Of a stretch of DNA of 64,000 nt, positions 53,551-62,611 are shown piece after piece. Origin of the DNA: CBDCEG01 sp965215775 (GTDB taxonomy: Bacteria; Pseudomonadota; Gammaproteobacteria; Cardiobacteriales; Ostreibacteriaceae). The DNA lies in contig CBDCEG010000016.1 in the NCBI GenBank assembly GCA_965215775.1, positions 1-64,000 on the forward strand, given 5' to 3'. Every line of letters starts with the position of its first letter. Position 1 is the stretch's first letter. The notes under the pieces were generated by a model. The model was not told where the DNA came from. It saw only the letters and a program-made list of their open reading frames with translations, and did not search any database. The translations under genes were made by a program, and so were the position numbers.

Positions 53551-54129
53551 ATGTTAGAGCAACTAAATAAAGATATATTCTTTTTTATTAATAACTTTGC
53601 AACTAAAGCAGATTGGTCTGATAAATTAGGAATTATTAGTGCGGAATATATGCCTTATTTATTTATATTGGTTGAAGTTCTATTATATTTTGTTTTTAAA
53701 AAGAAAAACTTAGCAGTTTTTGCTTTCTTTACTATGGTTTTAGCAATTGGTTTTAACCATTTAATTGGTTTTTTCTATGAGCATAATCGTCCATTTATGG
53801 ATGGAATTGGACACAATCTATACTCACACAAGGCAGAAAATTCATTTCCATCAGATCACTCTACATTTTTATTTGCAATTGCCTGCTTCTTATTCATTAG
53901 TTTAAAGAATAAGTTTGCAGGATTTACACTGATATTTTTAGCTTTGATTGGAAGCTTTGCTAGAGTTTTTATAGGAGTTCATTACCCTTTTGATGTATTT
54001 GGATCTATTGTTGTTTCTATAATTTCTAGTGGATTTATTTTTGCTTTAAAAGCTAAGCTTCAGCCTATAAATAATTTTGTATTTAAAATAGAAAATAAGA
54101 TATTTCCCTCAAAAACCAAAAATAGTTAA
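53551..54129 (+). CDS. PAP2-family phosphatase, BcrC-like undecaprenyl-diphosphatase
   Basis: This 192-residue membrane protein has about five membrane segments. The three PAP2 motifs are visible as KxxxxxRP-like FYEHNRPFMDG, FPSDHST and RVFIGVHYPFDVFGS, with catalytic His residues in the latter two. The overall layout and start (LEQLNKDIFFFINN) fit BcrC enzymes, which regenerate undecaprenyl phosphate for cell-wall synthesis; other lipid phosphates are possible substrates. No clear ribosome binding site is seen. Confidence 0.85.
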   Translation: MLEQLNKDIFFFINNFATKADWSDKLGIISAEYMPYLFILVEVLLYFVFKKKNLAVFAFFTMVLAIGFNHLIGFFYEHNRPFMDGIGHNLYSHKAENSFPSDHSTFLFAIACFLFISLKNKFAGFTLIFLALIGSFARVFIGVHYPFDVFGSIVVSIISSGFIFALKAKLQPINNFVFKIENKIFPSKTKNS

Positions 54130-54229
54130 AGATTTATTTATTGTTATCAAATATTTAATCAAGTAAACCTAAATAAATTCATACAAATTTGCACAATTTT
54201 TATTAATCATCAAAATAAAAGAGAAAATT

Positions 54230-54532
54230 ATGAAAAAGATAATAGTTTTAGTTTCATTTAAGCTAAATAACAAAGAGTTAATATCTGACTGGCTAGAAAT
54301 ATCAAATATGATAAATAATGAATTAAGTAGTATTGATGGATTTATATCAAGAGACTCTGGTGTTGATGAAAATGGTTGCGTTGATTGTATTGCTAAGTGG
54401 GAAAGTTTGGATAAACAAAAAGAATTCAGAGCAAATTTTGAGCAAGATGTTAATTTTGCTAAAAAAATGGAAGAAATGGCAAGAGTTGTAAATATGGAAA
54501 CAATGACACAAAAAATAATTGAACTAAACTAA
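54230..54532 (+). CDS. Antibiotic biosynthesis monooxygenase-like (dimeric alpha/beta barrel)
   Basis: This 100-residue protein has the alternating strand-helix pattern of the ferredoxin-like ABM fold. A first strand IIVLVSFKL, a helix with INNELSSIDGFISRDSG, a strand VDCIAKWESLDKQ and a final Met-rich strand are visible. Such proteins bind or oxidise small aromatic compounds or haem, or serve other roles. The function here is unknown. It ends 14 bases before proA. Confidence 0.65.
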   Translation: MKKIIVLVSFKLNNKELISDWLEISNMINNELSSIDGFISRDSGVDENGCVDCIAKWESLDKQKEFRANFEQDVNFAKKMEEMARVVNMETMTQKIIELN

Positions 54533-54546
54533 TAAACTTTTCTAAA

Positions 54547-55806
54547 ATGACAGACTTAATCAAACAAATAAATAATTACTCACAAAAAGCAAAAAAAGCA
54601 GCTGCAGAAATGCTTGGCAAAAAGGCAGGAGATAGAAAACAAGCGTTATTATTAATTGCCAAAAATATTGCAGAAAATGCAAAACAAATTATTCAAGAAA
54701 ATAAAATAGATTTAGCAAATGGTATAAAAAATAATTTATCAGAAGCTTTGTTAGATAGATTAGAGTTAAATCAAGAAAGAATTGATGCAATGGTTGCTGG
54801 AACTAAACAAATTGCTAAACAAGAAGACCCAATAGGAAGTATTTCTGATTTAAAAACTCAAGCAAGAGGATTTAAAGTTGGGAAAATGCGAACTCCAATT
54901 GGTGTAATTGGAATGATTTACGAATCTCGCCCAAATGTAACTCTTGATGCTGCAGCAATATGTATTAAATCTGGAAATTCAGTTATTTTGCGTGGTGGAA
55001 GTGAAGCTTTTTATTCAAATATGGAAATTGCTAAAATTATTAGACAAGCTCTTGAAAAATCTAATATTTCAAAAGATACAGTTCAACTTATAAACACAAC
55101 TGATAGAGAAGCCGTTAATTTACTTATTGGCACACCTGATTTGATTGATGTGATAATTCCTCGCGGTGGAAAAAGTTTGGTTAAGTTAATTAGTGAAAAG
55201 GCAAAAGTTCCTGTTATCAAACACTTAGAAGGAATTTGTCATGTTTACATTGATAAATTTGCAGATAATGAAAAATCTATAAAAGTTGCTTTTAATTCAA
55301 AAACTTACAGGTATGGAATTTGTGGAGCTATGGAAACCTTACTAGTTCATAAGGATAAAGTTACCGAAGTTATGTCAGTTTTAATAAATATGTTTAACAA
55401 AAAAGGGATTTTACTTGTTGGTTGTGAGGAAGTTAGATATAAATTTCCAGAAATAAAAAAAGCAACATTAGAAGATTGGCAAACTGAATATTTATCAGCA
55501 AAACTTTCAATTAAGGTAGTTGATAATATTGAGCAAGCAATTAAACATATAAATCAATATGGTAGCCATCATACAGATTCAATAATTACTGAAAATATTG
55601 AAAGCCAAAATAAATTCTTAAATTTAGTAGATTCCTCTTCAGTTATGCTAAATACTTCAACTTGCTTTGCTGATGGTTTTGAATACGGACTTGGGGCAGA
55701 AATTGGAATTAGTACCGATAAATTACATGTCCGCGGACCTGTTGGGGTTGTTGGACTTACCACTGAAAAGTACATAGTTCTTGGCGATGGCGAGATTAGG
55801 GACTAA
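54547..55806 (+). CDS. proA: Glutamate-5-semialdehyde dehydrogenase
   Basis: ProA reduces gamma-glutamyl phosphate in proline synthesis. The 419-residue enzyme shows PIGVIGMIYESRPNVTLDAA, IPRGGKSLV, the catalytic Cys in YRYGICGAMETLLVH and the ending FADGFEYGLGAEIGISTDKL. proB is not adjacent. Confidence 0.97.
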   Translation: MTDLIKQINNYSQKAKKAAAEMLGKKAGDRKQALLLIAKNIAENAKQIIQENKIDLANGIKNNLSEALLDRLELNQERIDAMVAGTKQIAKQEDPIGSISDLKTQARGFKVGKMRTPIGVIGMIYESRPNVTLDAAAICIKSGNSVILRGGSEAFYSNMEIAKIIRQALEKSNISKDTVQLINTTDREAVNLLIGTPDLIDVIIPRGGKSLVKLISEKAKVPVIKHLEGICHVYIDKFADNEKSIKVAFNSKTYRYGICGAMETLLVHKDKVTEVMSVLINMFNKKGILLVGCEEVRYKFPEIKKATLEDWQTEYLSAKLSIKVVDNIEQAIKHINQYGSHHTDSIITENIESQNKFLNLVDSSSVMLNTSTCFADGFEYGLGAEIGISTDKLHVRGPVGVVGLTTEKYIVLGDGEIRD

Positions 55807-55911
55807 AGAAGAAAATAATATTGAACTAAATAAATCTATAAAGATTATTGCCGTAGCATATCAACCTGATATAAATAATGATTTGCTTTTTACAATCTTT
55901 CTTAAGTAAGA

Positions 55912-56280
55912 TTAAAGCTTATCTATTTCAGATTTAAACTCTGTAATTCTGTGGCAAACATAAGATTGGAACTCGCTTAACTCAGACATAAGTTCTTTTT
56001 TTCTATCCTTGTTACTTTTATCTTTATCCAGAATATCATCTAATTCTGCTACAGCTTTTTTAAGAGTTGGAGAGACTTCAGTCATATTATCAATATTTAT
56101 TCCTGGCATTTTTCTTTTTGGGAATGTGAATTTTTTGGCAACAGGAAGGAGTGAGCCTTTTTTGCGAGTATATTTTATTCGTAAAATATCGGTGCTATCG
56201 TTACAGTTATAAGATAGTGAGTAGTTTGATATTTCATTGGGTCTTTTTATTCCTAGGTCGCTAAGTGTTTTATATTCCAT
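55912..56280 (-). CDS. DUF3461 family protein
   Basis: This 122-residue protein starts YKTLSDLGIKRPNEISNYSL and continues with basic strands and KKFTFPKRK, the pattern of DUF3461 proteins. These are restricted mainly to gammaproteobacteria and of unknown function. The last third is a charged helix. An AGGAG-like site (AAAGGAGAATATAAATG) precedes the ATG. It is convergent with proA and divergent from gatB, so it stands alone. It supports a gammaproteobacterial host. Confidence 0.82.
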   Translation of the reverse strand: MEYKTLSDLGIKRPNEISNYSLSYNCNDSTDILRIKYTRKKGSLLPVAKKFTFPKRKMPGINIDNMTEVSPTLKKAVAELDDILDKDKSNKDRKKELMSELSEFQSYVCHRITEFKSEIDKL

Positions 56281-56362
56281 TTATATTCTCCTTTATAAAT
56301 TTTATTTCTTAAATCATAGCATATTTTATTTTAGCTTCTTCTAATTAATACAATATTTGAGT

Positions 56363-56368
56363 TATAAT
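56363..56368 (+). promoter_or_regulatory. Consensus -10 box for gatB
   Basis: A perfect TATAAT lies 32 bases before the gatB ATG in the spacer between two divergent genes. The -35 region is weak. Confidence 0.5.
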
Positions 56369-56400
56369 AGTTTTTTATTAAAATTTTTAAAAGAATTCAT

Positions 56401-57831
56401 ATGCCATACGATATTGTAATCGGATTAGAAATCCATGTTCAGTTAAACACTAAATCTAAATTATTTTCAAGCTCGCCAACCAAATTTGGAGCAGAGCCAA
56501 ACACCCAAGCAAATATAGTTGACCTTGCTTTACCCGGTGTGTTACCAGTTTTGAATAAAGAAGCTGTTAGAAAAGCTGCTATTTTTGGAATGGCTGTAAA
56601 TGCAGAAGTTGCTAAAAAATCTGTATTTGACAGGAAAAACTATTTTTATCCAGATTTACCAAAAGGTTATCAAATTTCACAAATGGATTATCCAATTGTT
56701 TTAAATGGTTCTATTGATATTGAATTAGAAAATGGTGAAACTAAAAATATTTACATAGAAAGGGCGCATTTAGAAGAAGATGCAGGAAAATCATTGCATG
56801 ATAATTTTGAAGCAATGACTGGAATTGACTTAAACAGAGCGGGAACTCCACTAATTGAAATTGTAACTGGACCAGTTATGGCAAATGCAAAAGAGGCGGT
56901 TGCTTATATGAAAAAAATCCACTCTCTTGTGCGTTATTTAGAAATATCTGATGCAAATATGCAAGAAGGTTCTTTTCGTTGTGATGCAAATGTTTCAATA
57001 AAGCCAAAAGGGCAAAAGGAATTAGGAACTAGGGCTGAGATTAAAAACTTAAATTCATTCAAATTCATAGAGTTAGCAATTAACCACGAAGTAGAACGCC
57101 AAAGAGAAATAATAGAAAGCGGTGGGAAAGTTATTCAGCAAACTAGGCTTTACGACCCAAATGCAGATGAAACCAGAGCAATGCGAAGCAAAGAAGAAGC
57201 TAATGATTATAGATATTTTCCAGACCCTGATTTAGCACCTGTTATATTATCTGATGAATATTTGGCAGATATAAAAAGTAAAATACCTGAGCTTCAAGAT
57301 GAAAAAATTAAACGCTATAAAACAGAGTTTAATATTAATAAAGATGATGCGGTTTTATTAGTTGAGACTGTTGAAATGGCAAACTTTTTTGAAGATGTTA
57401 CTAAACTCTCAAATGATGGTAAATTATCTGCAAATATAATAATAAATGATTTATTACCTGCTCTAAAATCAGAAAGTATAACTATAAAAAATAGTCCTGT
57501 TAGCTCCAAAATATTAGCTGATTTAATTACTAAAATTAAAGATGGAACAATTTCTGCCAAAGCAGGAAAAACAGTTTTTGCAGAGTTATACAAAGGTCAA
57601 GAAAGCGTAGAGCAAATCATTAAAGACAAAGGTTTAGCCCAAATGTCTGACACTGGAGAAATGCTTAATTTAGTGAAAGAACTTATTGCTGAAAATCCAA
57701 CTCAAGCAGAAGATTTTAGAAATGGAAATATGAAAATTATGGCATTTTTTGTAGGTCAAATGATGAAAAAAACAGGTGGAAAAGCAAATCCAAAATTGGT
57801 TAATGAATTAATCAAAAAAGAACTCTCATAA
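56401..57831 (+). CDS. gatB: Aspartyl/glutamyl-tRNA amidotransferase subunit B
   Basis: GatB, with GatA and GatC, converts Glu-tRNA-Gln or Asp-tRNA-Asn to the amidated form. The 476 residues begin YDIVIGLEIHVQLNTKSKLF. They show DRKNYFYPDLPKGYQISQMD and the C-terminal YqeY-like tail (about 325-475). gatA and gatC are not in the window, so the operon is split. Confidence 0.97.
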   Translation: MPYDIVIGLEIHVQLNTKSKLFSSSPTKFGAEPNTQANIVDLALPGVLPVLNKEAVRKAAIFGMAVNAEVAKKSVFDRKNYFYPDLPKGYQISQMDYPIVLNGSIDIELENGETKNIYIERAHLEEDAGKSLHDNFEAMTGIDLNRAGTPLIEIVTGPVMANAKEAVAYMKKIHSLVRYLEISDANMQEGSFRCDANVSIKPKGQKELGTRAEIKNLNSFKFIELAINHEVERQREIIESGGKVIQQTRLYDPNADETRAMRSKEEANDYRYFPDPDLAPVILSDEYLADIKSKIPELQDEKIKRYKTEFNINKDDAVLLVETVEMANFFEDVTKLSNDGKLSANIIINDLLPALKSESITIKNSPVSSKILADLITKIKDGTISAKAGKTVFAELYKGQESVEQIIKDKGLAQMSDTGEMLNLVKELIAENPTQAEDFRNGNMKIMAFFVGQMMKKTGGKANPKLVNELIKKELS

Positions 57832-57867
57832 ATGGAAAACAAAGAATAAAAACCAAAGTTAAAAACA

Positions 57868-58440
57868 ATGAATGATATATTTTACTTAATACTTAGTAGT
57901 ATTTTTATAAATAACTTAATTTTAGGGCAATTCCTTGGACTTTGCCCTTTTATGGGTGTTTCAAATAAAATGCAAACTGCTTTTGGAATGGGTCTTGCAA
58001 CTGCTTTCGTGCTTACTTTGTCAGCAAGTAGTTCTTATATTATTGATAAATATTTATTAGTTGCTTTTGATATTGAATACTTACGGACAATTACTTATAT
58101 AACTGTGATTGCAACACTTGTAGGACTTACTGAAATTATCGTCCACAAAACTTCTCCGCTACTTCATAAAATATTAGGAATTTATTTACCACTTATAACA
58201 ACTAATTGTGCAGTTTTGGGGGTTATGTTAATTAATAGTAGAAAAGATTTTGGTTTAGTTGACTCTGTATTTTTTGGAATTGGCTCATCAATTGGTTTTA
58301 GCTTAGTTTTAATACTTTTTGCAAGTATCAGAGAACGCTTGGAAAATGCAGATGTTCCAATACCTTTCAAAGGTGCGCCAATAGCTTTAATTACAGCAGG
58401 TATAATGGCGGTTGCTTTTACTGGATTTTCTGGTCTTTGA
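57868..58440 (+). CDS. rsxA: RsxA/RnfA electron transport subunit
   Basis: This 190-residue inner-membrane protein has six membrane segments. The family motifs NNLILGQFLGLCPFMGVSNK and TTNCAVLGVMLIN carry the Cys residues conserved in RnfA/RnfE. It belongs to the Rnf/Rsx complex, which couples ferredoxin and NADH to ion movement or, as Rsx, reduces SoxR. The next rnf genes do not follow: downstream is mlaA. It is a lone subunit here, with the rest presumably elsewhere. Confidence 0.94.
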   Translation: MNDIFYLILSSIFINNLILGQFLGLCPFMGVSNKMQTAFGMGLATAFVLTLSASSSYIIDKYLLVAFDIEYLRTITYITVIATLVGLTEIIVHKTSPLLHKILGIYLPLITTNCAVLGVMLINSRKDFGLVDSVFFGIGSSIGFSLVLILFASIRERLENADVPIPFKGAPIALITAGIMAVAFTGFSGL

Positions 58441-58507
58441 CAAACAAACTAACTAATATAGAATAAGCAACTTAATACATTAAGAACAATTTCAAATACA
58501 GATTTAT

Positions 58508-59254
58508 ATGCAAAACAAATTAAATAAACAAATCATAAAATTAGTAACAACTAGTTTGGCTCTATTACTTTTAGCTTCTTGCTCAAGTGCAGGTTTAGAA
58601 AAATATAACCGTGGAATGTATAAGGTTAATAAAGTTGTTGATAAATATACTTTAAAACCTATTGCAAAAGTATATAAAAAGATCACACCAGACCCTGTTG
58701 AAAGAGGTGTTACTAATTTTTTCAGTAATTTATCTGAAATACCAACCTTTACAAATAGCTTGCTACAAGGAAAACTTAAAAATGCAACTTTGACAAGTGC
58801 AAGGTTCGTTTGGAATTCAACTATTGGAATTGGTGGAATATTTGATGTTGCTAGTAGTATGAAAATTTACGCAAATAAAGAAGATTTTGGACAAACTCTT
58901 AGATATTGGGGAACTGGTGAAGGTCCTTATGTTATTCTTCCAGTTTTAGGACCAAGCACAACAACAGATATGATAGGCAGAGTTGGTGATTATGCAATGT
59001 CGCCTCTTAGAAAGTGGGACTGGACGGACCATAAAGCAAAAACAGGGCAAGCAGTATTAAGTGGTATAGATACTAGGGCTAGAATTTTAAAGCTTGAAGA
59101 TTTAGCAGCAGGTGCATCAACGGATGAATATGAATTTGTTAAAAATATTTACCTACAAAAAAGACGCACAATGACCAGAGATAATAAAGTTGATAAAACA
59201 GAAGATGATAAGATGGAAGATGAGTTTGATGACTTATTTGAAGATGATAAATAG
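58508..59254 (+). CDS. mlaA: MlaA (VacJ) outer-membrane lipoprotein
   Basis: MlaA extracts misplaced phospholipids from the outer leaflet of the outer membrane and hands them to the Mla pathway. The 248 residues have a lipoprotein signal with lipobox LLASC (Cys about 25). The family core follows (NRGMYKVNKVVDKYTLKPIA, FFSNLSEIPTFTNSLLQGK, GPYVILPVLGPST). An acidic tail ends the protein (DKMEDEFDDLFEDDK). mlaBCDEF are not in the window. Confidence 0.94.
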   Translation: MQNKLNKQIIKLVTTSLALLLLASCSSAGLEKYNRGMYKVNKVVDKYTLKPIAKVYKKITPDPVERGVTNFFSNLSEIPTFTNSLLQGKLKNATLTSARFVWNSTIGIGGIFDVASSMKIYANKEDFGQTLRYWGTGEGPYVILPVLGPSTTTDMIGRVGDYAMSPLRKWDWTDHKAKTGQAVLSGIDTRARILKLEDLAAGASTDEYEFVKNIYLQKRRTMTRDNKVDKTEDDKMEDEFDDLFEDDK

Positions 59255-59260
59255 CTAAAA

Positions 59261-60067
59261 ATGAAAGAAAAAGTGAAAGTAGAAAATAATAAAAACTATA
59301 TTGAATATTTAGAGTTTGCAGAATTTTTAGCAGACAAAGCAAGACAAGTTACACTTTCTTACTTTAGGAAGAACTTAATGTCAGAATCTAAATCTGATAA
59401 TAGCCCTGTAACCATTGCAGATAAAGAAACAGAACAGCTTTTGCGTGATTTAATTTCCAGAAAATATCCTAAACATAGTATTTTAGGAGAAGAGCAAGAA
59501 GAAAAAATTACCGAAAGTGATTTTAATTGGATTTTAGATCCTATTGATGGAACAAAAAACTTTATTGCAGGAGTTCCTTTATATGGAACTTTAATAGCTC
59601 TTTTACACAAAGAAGAACCTATTTTAAGCATAATAGATGCACCAGCTTTGGATGAACGCTGGGTTGCGGTTTTGGGTGGTAAAACCAAATATAAAAATAT
59701 AGATGAAACTCAAATTGTAGAAACAAAAACAAATATTTCTATTTCAAACTCAATTCTTTGCTCAACTGATTATTCAATGTTCACAGAAGCAGAGCACAAT
59801 CAAGCAAATAAACTCCGTGAAAAAGTAAATATTATTCGTTATAACGGCGATTGCTATTTATATGGAATGTTAGCAAGTGGCTTGATTGATATTGTTTTAG
59901 AAGCCGATTTGAAAGCTTATGATTTCCTACCGTTAATCAGAATTGTAGAACAGGCTGGCGGTGTTATAACTGATTGGCAAGGAAACAAGTTAACCAAAAC
60001 ATCTTCACAGGTTATCGCTTGTGCAAACAAAGAATTACACCAAAAATCCATCAAATTACTTAATTAG
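59261..60067 (+). CDS. Inositol monophosphatase family phosphatase, HisN-like
   Basis: This 268-residue Mg2+-dependent phosphatase has the IMPase motifs LGEEQEEK, ILDPIDGTKNFIAGVPLYGT and a C-terminal YDFLPLIRIVEQAGGVITDWQGN. The details resemble HisN-type histidinol-phosphatase, though inositol monophosphatase or another sugar phosphatase is possible. It starts 6 bases after mlaA, so the two are co-transcribed. Confidence 0.85.
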   Translation: MKEKVKVENNKNYIEYLEFAEFLADKARQVTLSYFRKNLMSESKSDNSPVTIADKETEQLLRDLISRKYPKHSILGEEQEEKITESDFNWILDPIDGTKNFIAGVPLYGTLIALLHKEEPILSIIDAPALDERWVAVLGGKTKYKNIDETQIVETKTNISISNSILCSTDYSMFTEAEHNQANKLREKVNIIRYNGDCYLYGMLASGLIDIVLEADLKAYDFLPLIRIVEQAGGVITDWQGNKLTKTSSQVIACANKELHQKSIKLLN

Positions 60068-60228
60068 AGTTTAATTATTTAATAACTTAGCTTTCTTAAA
60101 TTGCCATAAATTATTGAAATACTTATACTACATATAAAATAAACTTATAAAAATCATTTGCAGTTTTGAGCATATGTTTATATTATAAATATTAGGTCTT
60201 TTCATTTATTTACAAACCAAGAGGAAAT

Positions 60229-61239
60229 ATGAGAAAAAAAATAATTTTAACATTAGTAGCTTTAGCAGCTTTAACTTCTGCAAATGCAGGTGAAAAACTA
60301 GATGCAATCAGAAAAAATGGAATAGTAAAATGCGGTGTTGCTGGTGGTTTACCAGGATTTTCAGAAATTGACAAAGAAAATAATTGGAATGGTCTTGATG
60401 CAGATTACTGTAAAGCACTTGCTGTTGCATTATTTAATGATCCAACAAAGGTAAATTATGCGCCATTGTCTTCAAAACAACGATTTATAGCTCTTCAGTC
60501 AGGGGAAGTTGATATTTTAGCAAGAGTAACAACTGAAACTTTATCACGCGATGGTCTTGGAATTAATTTTTTAGCAGTTAATTATTATGACGGTCAAGGA
60601 TTTATGGTTCCTAAAAGTTTAGGTATTAAGTCAGCAAAAGAGTTGGATGGAGCTTCACTTTGTTCAAATACTGGGACAACTACAGAAATAAATATGGCCG
60701 ATTATTTCAAAGCAAATGGAATGACTTTCAAAACAGTTATATTCGAAAGGTCTGATGAAGTAAAAAGTGCTTATGAAAGTGGTCGTTGTGATGTTTATTC
60801 ATCTGATGCTTCAGGATTATATATTCAAAGAATGAAAATGAAAAATCCAGAAAGTCATGTAATTCTTCCAGAAGTTATCTCAAAAGAACCTTTAGCTTTT
60901 GCAGTTGCAGAAGGTGATAGTAAATTTGCAGCCATTGCTAAATGGACTCACTATTGTATGGTAAATGCTGAAGAAATGGGAGTTACTAAAGCTAATGTTG
61001 CATCAAAAGTAACTTCAAAAGACCCAAAAGTTAAGCGACTATTAGGAGTGGGTAGCACTTTAGGCTCTAAATCGTTAGGAATTGATGATAAATGGTGTGC
61101 AAATATTATTTCTAAAGTTGGTAATTATGGTGAAATTTTTGATAAATATTTAGGTAAAAACTCTCCTTTAAAAATCAACCGTGGTTTAAACAAGCTTTGG
61201 AATAAAGGTGGTATAATGTATGCTCCACCAATTCGTTAA
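60229..61239 (+). CDS. Polar amino-acid ABC transporter substrate-binding protein
   Basis: This periplasmic binding protein of 336 residues has a signal peptide (RKKIILTLVALAALTSANA). It follows the AapJ/BztA/YhdW pattern (LDAIRKNGIVKCGVAGGLPG, DILARVTTETLSRD), with the solute-binding loop. The ABC membrane and ATPase genes that normally follow are absent; instead a strong terminator comes right after. An AGAGG site precedes the ATG. It probably supplies a transporter encoded elsewhere. Confidence 0.9.
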   Translation: MRKKIILTLVALAALTSANAGEKLDAIRKNGIVKCGVAGGLPGFSEIDKENNWNGLDADYCKALAVALFNDPTKVNYAPLSSKQRFIALQSGEVDILARVTTETLSRDGLGINFLAVNYYDGQGFMVPKSLGIKSAKELDGASLCSNTGTTTEINMADYFKANGMTFKTVIFERSDEVKSAYESGRCDVYSSDASGLYIQRMKMKNPESHVILPEVISKEPLAFAVAEGDSKFAAIAKWTHYCMVNAEEMGVTKANVASKVTSKDPKVKRLLGVGSTLGSKSLGIDDKWCANIISKVGNYGEIFDKYLGKNSPLKINRGLNKLWNKGGIMYAPPIR

Positions 61240-61270
61240 TATATTAAGTTATTAAATTAATATATGAATT

Positions 61271-61297
61271 AAAGGCTACTTCGGTAGCCTTTTTTGT
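61271..61297 (+). terminator. Rho-independent terminator with UUCG loop
   Basis: A 9-bp perfect stem (AAAGGCTAC 61271-61279, loop TTCG, GTAGCCTTT 61284-61292) is followed by TTTTG. It ends the binding-protein gene. Confidence 0.95.
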
Positions 61298-61345
61298 TTT
61301 AGAAATAATATAATAATAAAAATTTCAATAAATAGGTTATAAAAA

Positions 61346-62008
61346 ATGACATTTAGCATAATTGCACGAGATAAGAAAACTGGGAAAATAGGTATAGGAG
61401 TTTGCACAGGACATTTTGCAATAGGTGCTTTAGTTCCTCATATTCGTGCAAAAGTTGGTGCAATTACAACTCAAGCTTATCTTAGTCCTATTTTGGGGAA
61501 ATTAGGATTAGACTATTTAGAAAAAACAAATAGTTGCGAGCAAACGCTTAGATATTTACAGGAAATTGACCCAGAATATCAAAAAAGACAGCTTCAAATA
61601 ATGGACTGGAAAGGTGATGCTGTTAGTTTTACAGGAAACAAATCTTCTGATTCTGCAAATAATCTTAGTTGTGAAAATTTATCTGTTGCTGGAAATATAC
61701 TTTTGAATGATAAAGTTATCCCCAAAATGTATGAAAAAGCAAAACTTGCTCAAAATGAATATAAAAGCTTAGACGAAGTTATAATGTTAGCTCTTGAAAC
61801 TGCATTAGCAGAAGGAGGCGATAAACGCGGACATGAGTCGGCTGCAATGATTATTTATGGTGATGAAAATTGGGCAGAGTTAGACTTGAGGGTTGATAGC
61901 TCAAAAACCCCAATAAAACATCTAAGAAAGCTTCTAAATGAATGGCAAACAGATAGAGTTCAACAGTATTGGTCAACTTGCCCTAAAAAAGCAGATTTAG
62001 ACTTATAG
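61346..62008 (+). CDS. DUF1028 family protein
   Basis: This 220-residue protein starts MTFSIIARDKKTGKIGIGVC and has AVSFTG and AAMIIYGDENW. This is the Ntn-hydrolase-like fold of DUF1028 proteins, whose activity is not established. The penultimate-residue Thr after Met recalls the N-terminal nucleophile position, but that is not proof of processing. It is on the same strand as the GyrI-like gene 55 bases later. Confidence 0.85.
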   Translation: MTFSIIARDKKTGKIGIGVCTGHFAIGALVPHIRAKVGAITTQAYLSPILGKLGLDYLEKTNSCEQTLRYLQEIDPEYQKRQLQIMDWKGDAVSFTGNKSSDSANNLSCENLSVAGNILLNDKVIPKMYEKAKLAQNEYKSLDEVIMLALETALAEGGDKRGHESAAMIIYGDENWAELDLRVDSSKTPIKHLRKLLNEWQTDRVQQYWSTCPKKADLDL

Positions 62009-62063
62009 TAATATTAAAATATAATATTTAATAATTATAATAAAAGACAAAGGTGAGAGAAAA

Positions 62064-62531
62064 ATGAAAGTGAAAATAGTAGATTTCAAAGAAACAAAAA
62101 TTGCAGTTTTAGAACATCGTGGAGATCCAAAGCTTCTAAATAATTCAATTCAAAAGTTTATAAAATGGAGAAAAGAAACAGGGATTTCACCCATAAATAG
62201 TAGCAATTCTTATAGTCTTGTTTACGATGACCCAAATAATACAAAACCAGAGGATTTTAGGTTTGATCTTTGCGGTTCAATCATATCTGAAATACCTGAA
62301 AATAAATATGGTATTATTAATAAAGCTATTCCAGCAGGCAGGTGTGCTGTATTACGCCACAAAGGTTCTCATGATTTACTTCCCAGTAAAATTTATGATT
62401 TATATGGAAAATGGCTACCAGCAAGCAAGGAAAAACTTAGAGATTTCCCAATGTTTTTTCATTATGTAAATTTAACTCCTGATGTTTTGGAAGATGAACT
62501 AATAACTGATATTTATATTCCTTTAAAGTAG
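62064..62531 (+). CDS. GyrI-like small-molecule binding domain protein
   Basis: This 155-residue protein consists of one GyrI-like domain (SbmC/Rob effector-binding fold): MKVKIVDFKETKIAVLEHRG at the start, YDDPNNTKPEDFRFDLCG in the centre and IPAGRCAVLRHKGSHDLL near the end. Free-standing members bind small hydrophobic compounds or inhibit gyrase. It has no AraC-type helix-turn-helix. A GAGAGA site precedes the ATG. Confidence 0.85.
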   Translation: MKVKIVDFKETKIAVLEHRGDPKLLNNSIQKFIKWRKETGISPINSSNSYSLVYDDPNNTKPEDFRFDLCGSIISEIPENKYGIINKAIPAGRCAVLRHKGSHDLLPSKIYDLYGKWLPASKEKLRDFPMFFHYVNLTPDVLEDELITDIYIPLK

Positions 62532-62611
62532 GTTTAAATGTAGCAAAAACCAATCTAAAATATATTTATAAATAAGTTATAATAATTTATTTATAAATAT
62601 ATTTCAGTGAT

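Noticed and set aside
55787..55909. A 40-codon open frame starting inside the end of proA (MARLGTKEENN...)
   Set aside because: It is short, has no ribosome binding site, starts inside proA codons and matches nothing I know; it could be a remnant of a gene once following proA, but I cannot support it.
61271..61292. Short perfect hairpin considered as a regulatory RNA
   Set aside because: The UUCG loop and T-run right after a stop codon are those of an ordinary terminator.
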